Source of the DNA: Uranotaenia lowii
Taxonomy: Eukaryota; Arthropoda; Insecta; Diptera; Culicidae
Assembly: GCF_029784155.1 (NCBI RefSeq)
Contig: NC_073692.1
Coordinates: 433,853,228 to 433,917,227, forward strand
Direction of reading: 5' to 3'
DNA: 64,000 nucleotides
Within the stretch, counting starts at the first letter, position 1; each line of letters opens with the position of its first letter. Position numbers and translations under genes: made by a program. This document shows positions 51,472-62,500 of the stretch, one piece after another. The notes under the pieces were generated by a model. That model was given only the letters and a program-made list of their open reading frames with translations. It was not told the DNA's origin and searched no databases.

Positions 51472-53057
51472 ATGACAAATATGACAAAAATGACAAAAAT
51501 GACAAAAATGACAAAAATGACAAAAATGACAAAAATGACAAAAATGACAAAAATGACAAAAATGACAAAAATGACAAAAATGACAAAAATGACAAAAATG
51601 ACAAAAATGACAAAAATGACAAAAATGACAAAAATGACAAAAATGACAAAAATGACAAAAATGACAAAAATGACAAAAATGACAAAAATGACAAAAATGA
51701 CAAAAATGACAAAAATGACAAAAATGACAAAAATGACAAAAATGACAAAAATGACAAAAATGACAAAAATGACAAAAATGACAAAAATGACAAAAATGAC
51801 AAAAATGACAAAAATGACAAAAATGACAAAAATGACAAAAATGACAAAAATGACAAAAATGACAAAAATGACAAAAATGACAAAAATGACAAAAATGACA
51901 AAAATGACAAAAATGACAAAAATGACAAAAATGACAAAAATGACAAAAATGACAAAAATGACAAAAATGACAAAAATGACAAAAATGACAAAAATGACAA
52001 AAATGACAAAAATGACAAAAATGACAAAAATGACAAAAATGACAATAATGACAAAAATGACAAAAATGACAAAAATGACAAAAATGACAAAAATGACAAA
52101 AATGACAAAAATGACAAAAATGACAAAAATGACAAAAATGACAAAAATGACAAAAATGACAAAAATGACAAAAATGACAAAAATGACAAAAATGACAAAA
52201 ATGACAAAAATGACAAAAATGACACAAATGACACAAATGACACAAATGACACAAATGACACAAATGACACAAATGACAAAAATGACAAAAAGGACAAAAA
52301 GGACAAAAAGGACAAAAAGGACAAAAAGGACAAAAATGACAAAAATGACAAAAATGACAAAAATGACAAAAATGACAAAAATGACAAAAATGACAAAAAT
52401 GACAAAAATGACAAAAATGACAAAAATGACAAAAATGACAAAAATGACAAAAATGACAAAAATGACAAAAATGACAAAAATGACAAAAATGACAAAAATG
52501 ACAAAAATGACAAAAATGACAAAAATGACAAAAATGACAAAAATGACAAAAATGACAAAAATGACAAAAATGACAAAAATGACAAAAATGACAAAAATGA
52601 CAAAAATGACAAAAATGACAAAAATGACAAAAATGACAAAAATGACAAAAATGACAAAAATGACAAAAATGACAAAAATGACAAAAATGACAAAAATGAC
52701 AAAAATGACAAAAATGACAAAAATGACAAAAATGACAAAAATGACAAAAATGATAAAAATGACTAAAATGACTAAAATGACAAAAATGACAAAAACGACA
52801 AAAATGACTAAAATGACTAAAATGACTAAAATGACTAAAATGACTAAAATGACAAAAATGACAAAAATGACGAAAATGACGAAAATGACAAAAATGACAA
52901 AAATGACAAAAATAACAAAAATGACGAAAAGATAAAAATGGTGAAAATGACAAAAATAACAAATATGACAAAAATAACAAAAATTATAAAAATGAAAAAA
53001 ATGCCAAAAATGACAAAAAAGACAAAAATGACAAAAATGACAAAAATGACAAAAATT
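51472..53057. repeat. 9-bp minisatellite (ATGACAAAA)n, about 176 copies
   Basis: The core from about 51485 to 52750 is almost perfectly periodic with unit ATGACAAAA. Two runs of variant units sit side by side in the middle: six units with ACACAAATG (from about 52221) and five to six with AGGACAAAA (about 52288-52330). The right flank (52750-53057) contains mixed variants (ACTAAAATG, ACGAAAATG, ATAACAAAA) and loses periodicity. Because the unit is a multiple of three and lacks stops in several frames, open frames of 441, 514 and 487 residues appear on both strands. They are repeat artefacts, not genes. Confidence 0.97.
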
Positions 53058-54004
53058 GACAGCGGTTTGGGGAGCAAAAAAAAATCAAAACTTATATGTT
53101 TTTAAATTTAGAATTTCTTTGTAAAATAACTCCATTCGCTTTTACTTAAGAATTTTTCTTCCGGGATGCTAACAAGATCTTGCTGTGTATGTATCAAAAG
53201 TATTAAGCATAAGCATAAACAAAACATATTTATCTCCGTCTTCATGTTACGAATATCCGAATCCGCTTTACTGTTGGATAATGTAATTCGCACAAAAGAG
53301 AGATGGACTAATTGCTTTTCTGAGTCCATCTTTTTTGCTGATAAGTGTTTTCAAAAGTGGCTCCAGAGATCAAGGAAAGTATACTTCAGCCAGACGACAC
53401 TTCCAACCAATTAGGTTTTTATAAGGAGTACGCAGCTAAACAGCTATAAACCCGTGGGTACTCCAATCAAACTAATCCCGAGTAATCACCCTTTACGGTA
53501 CCCGTACCTTCATGTTTTGCTGCTAACGCGAACCAAAAGTGCATCACACTCGGTTGATGAGGAAGCAAGTTGAGTTGAGCATGGGTTGGGTTTCGGTAAT
53601 GATGAAGCAACTTAAAGCCAAACATATATTGCTTGCCTGCCTGCCTGCCTTCCGCTACTGGTCCAGCCTCCCGCCCGAATAGCGGTTGTTGGCCACTTTA
53701 CGACCAATCAAGGAGGACGGTTGATTTTTTTTTTGTTTCTCTATGCTTCAACTCGCTCGTCGGGGGAGGGCTACAAAGTTGTTTGTTCACTCCCAATTGA
53801 CTAAAAGCACTCACTCACTCACCTACTCACTCACTTTGCACCCCGGGAACAAGCGGCGCAAGCTGCTAAATTGTACACTATGGCCAGGTCCCGGGCTAGT
53901 GTGCTGTTGGTCCCATTACGGTCGCCATATCCCATGTGGTTGCTGCAATTCCGCCAATCGCCCATACCAACTATCATCAACGGGGCCAGCCAAGTAGCGC
54001 CACA

Positions 54005-54022
54005 CAGCAGCAGCAGCAGCAG
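54005..54022. repeat. (CAG)6 microsatellite
   Basis: Six perfect CAG units in non-coding sequence. Confidence 0.9.
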
Positions 54023-54926
54023 GGCAGTCGTCTAAGAGAGTGGAATTTATGGTTTGCAATTAATTTTTACTACACTCATGGCTAGAAGAGAGTCTCCATT
54101 CGGTTGGCCCCTTTCCCCCGTGAATTTGTAGGATGACTTGGGACATCGGTCGGTCTGTTCGGTCCTGCGTCCGGATATCGCATCCCAGCCGAGACCACCT
54201 CCGCTGTCCGTGTCCTTTTGCAGTTAATCAGGCAGAGGCAAGAAGGCTCGGCAGACGCACACGTGGGGGAACTCTCGTAAAGGGTTTCAGCGTTTTATCG
54301 ACCATCGACCATAACAACCTCCACGCTATCAAACCGACCAAGTGGGACCCCGCGCGCCATTATTATAGTCGGTCGACTATTTGATGATTGTTTTTTTTTC
54401 TTACTGGCCCGCCGCAGTTGTTTGTCGAGTACGCCCACTCTACTTCTTCCCGGGGAATCATTTCGGCTAGCTAGAGCTAGGAGTCGGGATGCAGTGATGA
54501 TGTTGGACGACTAACATGTGTTGCAATAAACTTCGAACGAGTACAAGTTGTTGGGTAGGTAGGTAAGTACCTTAAGCACAGACTAATACAGACATGACTC
54601 TCCATAGAAAATTCTTTCAAATTTTTCGCAAGAAAAACTCTTAAGTGATTGCACTGCTATCTGGTATCGACATTGCCCCTAACCATTGAAAACCTCAAAA
54701 ATTGTCAAAGTAGCCATAGAGAATATTGATCAGTCAAAAATAATCAAACACAAATTTGGTGAAAACAGTGAAAATCGTCTCCATCGTGGCTTTGTTCCAA
54801 GTTATCTCATTCTATAACAGCGGAACATCGGAACATCTTCCGGAAAAACGCAGCAAAAAGATACAGGACGGTTATCCAAAATTGTGTACATCTTACATTT
54901 TCACAGCGCGAAATTTGTTTTTTTAG

Positions 54927-55366
54927 GTGAACCTAGTGACACGACTGATAGTCGGTAACCAACCAACCAACCTAAATTCCTAACCAATCCAACTCGCTTG
55001 ACCCGGTGTTTTTCTACAACTGGGATACCAGCAATCATCGGACAACCGCTTATCATTCACCGAATCGCTCAAACAGTTCTCATCACCACCCAGTATTGTT
55101 TCTGGGACAACAGCAGATTTACAAGAAGGAGTATTCGTTTCGTTCGGAAAAAAATAACAGCATGTGGAGGCAGAAGGCAAAACTCACATCTCGAACCAGT
55201 CAAGTTGAACCTGCCAACTACTCCGGATGGAATCTTATGCGAAGAGTCTTATTTTATACGTGTTGTTAAGTTCAAGATATACATCGTTTCTAAGTGTTAG
55301 TTTTAAGTTTCTTATTAATGGTTCAACCTGAATAAATTGTGAATTTATAAGACAAACTTTAATAAA
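54927..55366 (+). other. Possible terminal exon with polyadenylation signals
   Basis: A pyrimidine tract ending in AG (54917-54926) could be a splice acceptor. About 400 bases downstream are two AATAAA signals (55331-55336 and 55361-55366), the second followed by GTGTGG-type sequence as found past poly(A) sites. Between them the frame from about 54978 to 55269 is open for about 97 codons, with a composition that is not obviously low-complexity. It includes FFYNWDTSNHRTTAYH and ends VLFYTCC. I recognise no domain. A stop codon lies between the putative acceptor and the open frame, so a non-coding or untranslated exon is as likely as a coding one. Confidence 0.2.
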
Positions 55367-56904
55367 CTATGTGTGGTATGCATTTCGTATGCGTAAACGT
55401 TTTATTTAATGATAAACTGCTGAGAAATTATTTGGAGTAGATTTCGACCCAACAGCTGAACTCTGCTGTGCATTTTGAATTGGTTTGGCAATGTTGGGTG
55501 AGCCGTTGGAACGGATCGAAGGAAAAAAAAGTACGTTTTGGTGCGGCCCTGCCAGAGACAATCAGGAAGGGTGCGCCTTTGAGTGGGATCAGTGTAAAGT
55601 CTCCAAAACTTGCTGTCCCGTTTCTTCTCGGCAGGATGTTTGCCACACCAATATTCCTCTTTGTTTTCACTTTTTGAGTTCTCGCGTTTGATTTTTTCGG
55701 AAGTTATTTAAACCCAATCAATAAAAACAATCATTCCATGGCAACTTGCATTCCAACTGTGAAAATTTGACCAAAAATAAAATCGCCAGCTTCGATGATG
55801 TAAGTTCATTTTTTGTGATCGACGCGCCTCTGGTGCCGACATTGCCCATAACATTTGCGAAAAACTGAAAAAGAGTGTCCTGTCTGTATTAGTCTGTGCC
55901 TTAAGTGCCTCCATCACTGATTGCCGAACGAAAGGGTCGGTCGGGGCCGCAATCTCAGGTGATGATTTTCTTGCAAAGCAGTTTAATTAGGAAATTGATT
56001 TATCGTAAGAATTGTTAGTGAAATATGCACGACGGAACTCAGTTTAATGATTGTCTGTTGTTGGTAATCAACATGGTTGACCAAATTGTCCAGAAGGTTA
56101 AATTGTCGAGAAACACTCCGAAAAACAACTTCATCAAATAAAATTATGAAAAAAATTTCTTTGGAGCAAGAGGTCTACATAGACAAAATAAATAAATTTT
56201 GAGATAATAATGCAATCAAATCATCATTTAAATTTGGTGTTAATTCACTTCTTTGATATTTTCATTTTCATAATTTCAATATAAACTCTTTACAAAATTT
56301 ATTAAAAATTCAGACCATTTCATGTTCATTGTCCATCTTTTTGAGCATTTGACAGCTAAGCTAAAGCTACATTGTTGAATCAACCTCACATGATGGCTGT
56401 TTGATCTTAGACATTGATGTTGATTGTACAAAATGGGAGGACTAATCAAAGTCCTGTGATTGGAAAAATTCACCAAAACTAAATTTATAAATTTGTCATT
56501 TTAGAGATTTTTTTAATTTATTAATATGTTATTGTGACATGTACATTGTTTTTCTGAAGAGTAGGTATTTTTCCTTTGATTTTAAGTTCCATTGAGGCAA
56601 TACTCGGAATCATTTGATCCTAGTTAAATTTAACTGAATTACGAGTCCAGTCCAATTCAAATGGTTGAGTCAACCTCTCCTTTTAAGTAAGGTATGGAAT
56701 CTCTTTTTTAATTATATACTTGTGTTACCACAGTAGGCATTGATTTATGCTACCGTGGATACCAAATCAACAAGTGAATATTGGTCATTCTTCGTCAGGC
56801 CCAAGTGCTATCAACACGCTACTGAATTGTTCTCTAAAAGTAATAAATAAGTAATTAGTTATCTACAAATCCAAGTATTGTTTCAATATATAAAGAAATG
56901 CTTT

Positions 56905-57239
56905 ATTGGAGGAACGGTATTCAACATCTGCGGATTTCGCCTAATCATCCACAATCAAAGGGTCAGGCTGAAAGGTTCGTGGATTCCTTTAAGAGGTCTT
57001 TGTTGAAAATCAACGACTGGCATAACACCCACGAATCTCTTCAAACGTTCCTGCAAGTATACCGATCAACTCCAAGCCGTGTCCTGAATGGTTCCACCCC
57101 AGCTGAGCTCATGATTGGCAGAAAAATTAGAACTATTCTGAATCTTCTGGATCATGACCAACCGAGACATCCGAAAGCAGATCAGGGACCACGACTACAC
57201 AAACTAACAACTCGTGCTGCGTTTATTAACAATGTTTAG
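56905..57239 (+). pseudogene. Ty3/gypsy integrase fragment
   Basis: This is a relic of a retrotransposon integrase, the enzyme that joins element DNA to the chromosome. It covers only the last part of the catalytic core and the start of the C-terminal region. NGIQHLRISPNHPQSKGQAERFVDSFKRSLLK carries the final catalytic glutamate (QAER). It is followed by LQTFLQVYRSTPSRVLNGSTPAELMIGRKIRT, typical of mag/K02A2.6-type elements. The two upstream catalytic aspartates, the reverse transcriptase and the protease are missing. The frame ends at 57239, short of a full integrase. It belongs to a different element from the intact one at 59328, since the sequences differ at most positions. A purine-rich stretch followed by TGTCAATACT at 57349 could mark the start of its LTR, but no second copy is in the window. 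Confidence 0.8.
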
Positions 57240-59132
57240 ATGGCAAACTGTTCATATTTTCACACATTAAGCTCGATCAAATCGGAAGACTTTTATGGAA
57301 ATTTTGCTGAATTCATTTCAACTAAAAATAGAGACTTGTCATAGAAGATGTCAATACTACCGGGCTAACTGCCCTCCATCTCACATATGCCACTCTTCAT
57401 TTTATCTTCCGAGAGACAGATAGATGTTCGGACGGAAGCGACACTTTTATCCAAAATCATTGCTGCTTCGGTCAGATTCAACTGGATTAAATTCAGTTAT
57501 ATTAGGAGCGCAGAGTAGCAAGAGAAGCGAGGAAAAAAATGACACAATCACAACGCGGAGGACGGACTTGGATGGAATATGGACTCGCTTAGAAAGCCCC
57601 AGATTAACTTGCATAACGAACCGGCACGGGCTGCTGCTGGCATCCGATCGCAGCTCGGATCGGATTTTCCCTCGCTGGGCTGTCACTCGAGCACTCGAGA
57701 TGGAATCAGATATAATCAGTTTTAATTGAATATTTATTTTTGTTAGACACAAGCCAACCCCGGTAGCAGCACTCACTAGTTATGTAGACTATGTATGTTT
57801 TTATGGATTTGCACAAAAGGCCGTCGACCAGTTATGGTCAGGATTTTTCGAGTGGTCCCTAGCTCGCTGGACCCAGGCCTGTAGTCAGCCACCAGCAGCG
57901 GGAGGGCTGAAATTCTAACCGAAATGAACAATAAATATCCTATTACCGAGCAAGGCATCAACGGCTGGGATAGGCGCTCAGGAGGAAGAAGTAAACGAAA
58001 AAGTGGTGCACTAAAAGTCCTTCGCATAGGATTGAGTACAGTCTGTTTAGAGGTACAAGATAGTCCAGAGGAAATCCAGAAGCCAAACGGGGGTGAAGGA
58101 GAGGTCGAGCGCGTCGAGCACAAATAACAACAACATAAAACGCGCGAAGCGAAAATCGGACGAAACAAACTGCTCCCATGTGGTGCGTAATCGATACCGT
58201 CGAAAAATTATGAAATTGATTTTTTCCGTGTGTTTTTTTGTTCGTTGGTGTTTCTCCTTTTCGGGAAGCAACCTTTAGTAAAAATGGAAAAAATACACCC
58301 GAGTCATGATACTTTTTTTTTCTCCCCGGTTCGCCGAGGTTTATTATTTTTTATGGAGAAATCTAATCGCCTTTGGGGGTATTTTAGCTTTGACGCTACT
58401 TTTGTTCTTCGTGGGACTGGAGTTATAATTATTACGGTTTTGCTCCGTCGTCGGCCACTTTGGAAGTCGAAGAAGACGGGCACACGAAGACAAGAGCTCC
58501 CAAAAGTCTCCCGGAAAGATTTTCGGGGGCGCAGCAGCAGCAGCAGTTGTATGATATTCTCCACCATTTGACGAAGGTTGACACCGAAAGTTAACCTTGG
58601 CGTAAGCCTGCTGGGCGCGTAGCTATTGGATTGGCCGGACCCAGTGAAAACAAAACGGGGAATTGTGGAATCCACCGACCGACGACGACGGTGCAGCGGA
58701 CCGTGGCCATTTCCGGAGAATTATGGATGTCCTTGAGAAACGGAAAAATAAAATACATTTGGTAGGGATTCTTTCCACGGAAGATGCCATAGGAGAAGGC
58801 CGGTTGTTGGTTTAAAACCTCCGTTAATATGGATTCCAAGCGCAAACTCATGGAAAACATATTTTGTTAACTGATAAGTTTGATGATCATATCTAAACCT
58901 CAAATTAAAATGGATGACTGAACCTACCATATTTTTCAGTTTATTCAGTAAACACCAATATTTAAGATAATTCTTCCATTTTTCAGATGGCAATGCTAGA
59001 ATAGTTCGTTGCATGATCGATTTTGCTTTTATAGTTTCTTCATTCATGCCTGTGATGTTTGATTTGACCTTACGTTTTGCTCAGTCAGCATCAATATTAA
59101 AGACGAATCAGCAATCTTGCGAGGATGTTTCA
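57240..59132. other. Unique non-coding sequence
   Basis: The first few hundred bases may still belong to the gypsy relic (possible LTR from 57349). Beyond that, sequence is unique with chance open frames of up to 130 residues on both strands and a (CAG)5 at 58532-58546. Sequence just before 59133 is the target DNA of the non-LTR element. Confidence 0.4.
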
Positions 59133-59163
59133 TTTTTTTTTTTTTTTTACAAGTAGTTTTATT
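59133..59163 (-). promoter_or_regulatory. Poly(A) tail and AATAAA signal of the non-LTR element
   Basis: On the minus strand AATAAA (59158-59163) is followed by ten bases and then sixteen A residues (59133-59148). This marks the 3' end of the reverse-transcribed RNA. Confidence 0.8.
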
Positions 59164-59322
59164 AAGGCATTTAACTCATAAAGTTTTTTTGTGCCGAGTA
59201 TTAATTTCACTTTTGTGTGATGTTAGTAAGAGGGGGGCCGTAATCGTCGCGGCTACTCAACTGTTAATTAATTTAACTAGAGGAAAGGAAAGAGGATTGT
59301 GTAGGGTCGCTCTCGAGTACAG

Positions 59323-59327
59323 ATTTC
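59323..59327. repeat. Target-site duplication ATTTC, left copy
   Basis: The five bases before the 5' LTR are repeated directly after the 3' LTR (63642-63646). Five base pairs is the usual duplication length for Ty3/gypsy integrase. Confidence 0.95.
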
Positions 59328-59487
59328 TGTTAGAGATATTAGGCATTCACTGTACGTTATCCATTCATCTAATTGTAACGCTTATGCTTTGATTTGAATG
59401 TATTCCTAAGCCAATAAACTAGTTCTTATCGTGAAGCCAATACGATAGCACGTCATTGTTCTTGGTCCGAAACTCCAATACTTAACA
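59328..59487 (+). repeat. 5' LTR (160 bp)
   Basis: Starts TGTTAGAG and ends CTTAACA, with 5-bp terminal inverted repeats TGTTA/TAACA. It contains an AATAAA signal at 59413-59418. It is identical to the 3' LTR except that it has one copy of AACTCCAATA where the 3' LTR has two. It should hold the promoter, but I see no clear TATA box. Confidence 0.97.
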
Positions 59488-59504
59488 TGGCGCAGTCGGT
59501 ACCC
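59488..59504 (+). promoter_or_regulatory. Primer binding site (tRNA-Ser type)
   Basis: TGGCGCAGTCGG starts directly at the LTR edge and is complementary to the acceptor-stem 3' end of insect tRNA-Ser (ending CGACTGCGCCA). The 17.6/297 elements of Drosophila use a similar site. The tRNA would prime minus-strand DNA synthesis. Confidence 0.8.
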
Positions 59505-59508
59505 AGTG

Positions 59509-62500
59509 ATGAAAGCTAAAAATTCATCATCAGACGACCGGAAAAAGGTTGATCTCCGAGTCCTGTTGAAGCAGCGCTATAAGTTACAAAGGAAAGGCGA
59601 AGTAGAAAATTTTATCGCTCAGCAAAAAGCGCGAATTGGAACATTACGGAAATTTGGACGAGATCGTGGAATATTGTTATCTCTGCTGGGGCCACCACTC
59701 GTGCCTGCAGTTTCAATCAGGATGGACAGTTTCAAGCGACCTGATGCCTTGGACTTATCTGGAAACGTAGCTGACCACTGGAAACGGTTTAAACAACAAC
59801 TGGATTTTTTCATGATAGCGATCGGCTATGATGAAAAATGTGACAAAGTTAAGATCGCTACCTTACTTAACCTTATCGGTGATGACGCATTAAATGTCTA
59901 TAACACCTTCGTCTTCGAACCTGAATCCGACAAAACCAAATTTGCAAAGGTATTGGAGAAATTTGAGCTTTACTGTAATCCCAGGAGCAATGAAATATAC
60001 TCTCGGTGGAGATTTTTCGAGAGGTCTCAAGGAGAGGATGAACCATTCGAGCACTTTCTCACTGATCTACGCACATTGGTCAAGGAGTGCAACTCACTAG
60101 AAGCTGATAAGATGGTGAGAGATCGTATCGTCTTCGGGTGTCAGAGCGCTTCTCTTCGTGAGAAGCTGATAACAAAAGACTGCACCAAGGATCTCACCTT
60201 AAGCGATGTTGTTGATGCTGCTAGAGTCGATGAGATCAAACGTAAACAAATGAAGGAGATGAACAATCGGGCGACTAGCAGTGCTGCAGTTGATGCTGTA
60301 AACAGGAAAGGACCACAACGAGCGAATCGTGTCTTCAATGATGACCAAGGTATGATCCAGTGCCGATACTGCGCAACTTCACATGTTAGAGGTCGGTGTC
60401 AAGCTTTTGGTCAACGGTGCCGTAAATGCAACAAGAAGAACCATTTCGAGAGGGCCTGTCTACGTGGTGGGGCTCGCAACATGGAAGTGAGAGCAGAGCG
60501 TCTTAATGAACTTCAGCCGTCGCAGGATGAATACGATGATGTCATCGTGAGCTCTATAGTGCGAGAGCTCCCTTCTATACATTTGGTAAATATTAATAGA
60601 GAAAGATGGTATGAACAAATTAGGGTAGAAGGAAAACTCATCAATTTTAAACTTGATAGTGGCTCTGATGTGAATTTTATTCCATTAGATATCTATAAGA
60701 GAATGCATTTAAAGATCAGATCAAAACCATTGTTAACTTTTAGAGCATATGGGGGTAGTGCGTACAAACCAATAGCGATTGTAGATTTGAACTTTTCTTA
60801 CCGTGACATTAGATTAAAAGATGAATTCTGGGTTACAGATGTAAGTCAACAGCCTATATTGGGACTCACAGCATGTGTTCGACTAGGATTAATACAGCGA
60901 TGTTCACCCAAGATAGCCAACATTGAATGTGACACAATCCAAGATCTGATTCTAAACAATCACACGGTTTTTGAAGGAGTTGGAAAATACGACAAGAAAT
61001 GCCACTTGTCAATCAAGCCGAATGCTGTTCCCGTTCAGCACCCGCCGCGTCGTATTGCACAAGCACTGAGGGAGAAACTAAAAACAAAACTGCAGGAGAT
61101 GGAGCAAGGTGGTATAATCTGCAAAGTCGATGAACCAGGAGATTGGGTAAATCACATTACGATTGTCGAGAAACCGAATGGAACAATTCGTGTGTGCCTT
61201 GATCCCATGGAACTCAACGCTGCCCTTAGGAGAGATTTTTATGAGATACCAACATTAGATCGCTTGGCATCTTCACTATGTGGTATGCAGTTTTATACGG
61301 TTTTAGATTTGAAAGAGGGATTTTACCATATTGAGCTAGATCAGCAATCGAGTGACTTGTGTGCATTCAGTACACCTTTCGGTATTTACAAATTTTTGCG
61401 TCTTCCCTTTGGCTTGAACGTTGCGGCGGAGCTTTTTCAAAAATGGAACGAGCTATATTTTGGAGACATCGATGGTGTAGTCATCTACATCGATGACATT
61501 TTGATAGTGGGTCGCACCAAGGAAGAGCATGACCGAAGGCTCAACGCAGTACTAACAAGAGCAGCACAAGTTAACGCACGTTTTAATCCAAAAAAGATAC
61601 AGTTGAGGGTGGAAAAAGTTCGATATCTGGGTCATATGTTTTCAAGCCAAGGAATGGAGCCTGATCCGGACCGGATTAAAGCGATAACAGACATTGAACA
61701 GCCTCAAACTTTAAAAGCTTTGCAAAGATTTTTGGGAACTGTTAATTACCTCCGAAAGTTTTTGCCGAAGATGTCAGAGGTGACTCAACCGTTGAGAGAA
61801 TTATTACAAAAGGATGTTCTTTTCAAGTGGATGCCTGTGCACACTGCAGCTGTCAATCGTCTGAAGGAAATGATTACTCAATCTCCAGTTTTGAGTGTCT
61901 TTGATCATCAGAAACCCATAATGGTCCAGGCGGATGCATCTAAATTTGGCCTTGGTGCGTGTTTGATTCAGGAAGGGAAGCCGGTAGCATACTGCTCTAG
62001 GAGCCTATCATCGAGTGAGCAAAATTATGCTCAGGTAGAAAAGGAGTTTTTGGCGATTCTTTTTGCATGCGAAAAGTTCCATCATTACATATACGGGCGA
62101 GAAGTGAGGATACAAACAGACCATAAACCTCTGGTGGCTTTAATGCAAAAGCCTATCTCGAAGATTCATGCTTCTAGGCTGCAGAGAATTAAGATGAAAC
62201 TATCCAGGTACAATTTACATCTAGAATATGTTCCAGGTAAATTTATGCATATGGCTGACTTTCTTTCCAGAGCATACCTCATATCTGAAGAACATGCATC
62301 TAGTTTAGATGACGTTGTTCACACCATTAACGTCTCTGAACGCAAACTTGCAGAATTCCAGCAAGCTACACAAAACGATCACACTCTTGCGTATTTGGTG
62401 CAACTTTACCGGGAGGGATGGCCTAAGGATAAATCTAAGTTGCCTGAGGAGTTCCGTTATTATTGGAAGCTGAAAGATAACCTTTATGAAGACAACGGTT

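Larger units (their letters stand above)
53058..56904. other. Unique non-coding sequence, possibly with one transcript end
   Basis: No protein-coding gene can be supported. Simple repeats include TGCC copies near 53635, ACTC copies near 53815-53835, and (CAG)6 at 54005-54022. A possible terminal exon at 54927-55366 is listed separately. 55980-56900 is AT-rich. Confidence 0.45.

Noticed and set aside
51422..52980. Open frames of 441, 514 and 487 residues on both strands (repeating SFL, CHF or MTK tripeptides)
   Set aside because: They are read-through of the 9-bp repeat, whose length is a multiple of three. Three overlapping frames on opposite strands are equally open.
36121..57364. 16-base match TGTCAATACTACCGGG at 36121 and 57349, possibly two LTR starts
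   Set aside because: The match ends abruptly after 16 bases. A single exact match of that length is expected about once by chance in a window this size.
59506..59508. GTG one codon upstream as start of the Gag-Pol frame
   Set aside because: The adjacent ATG at 59509 is the ordinary eukaryotic start, and GTG is not expected to be used.
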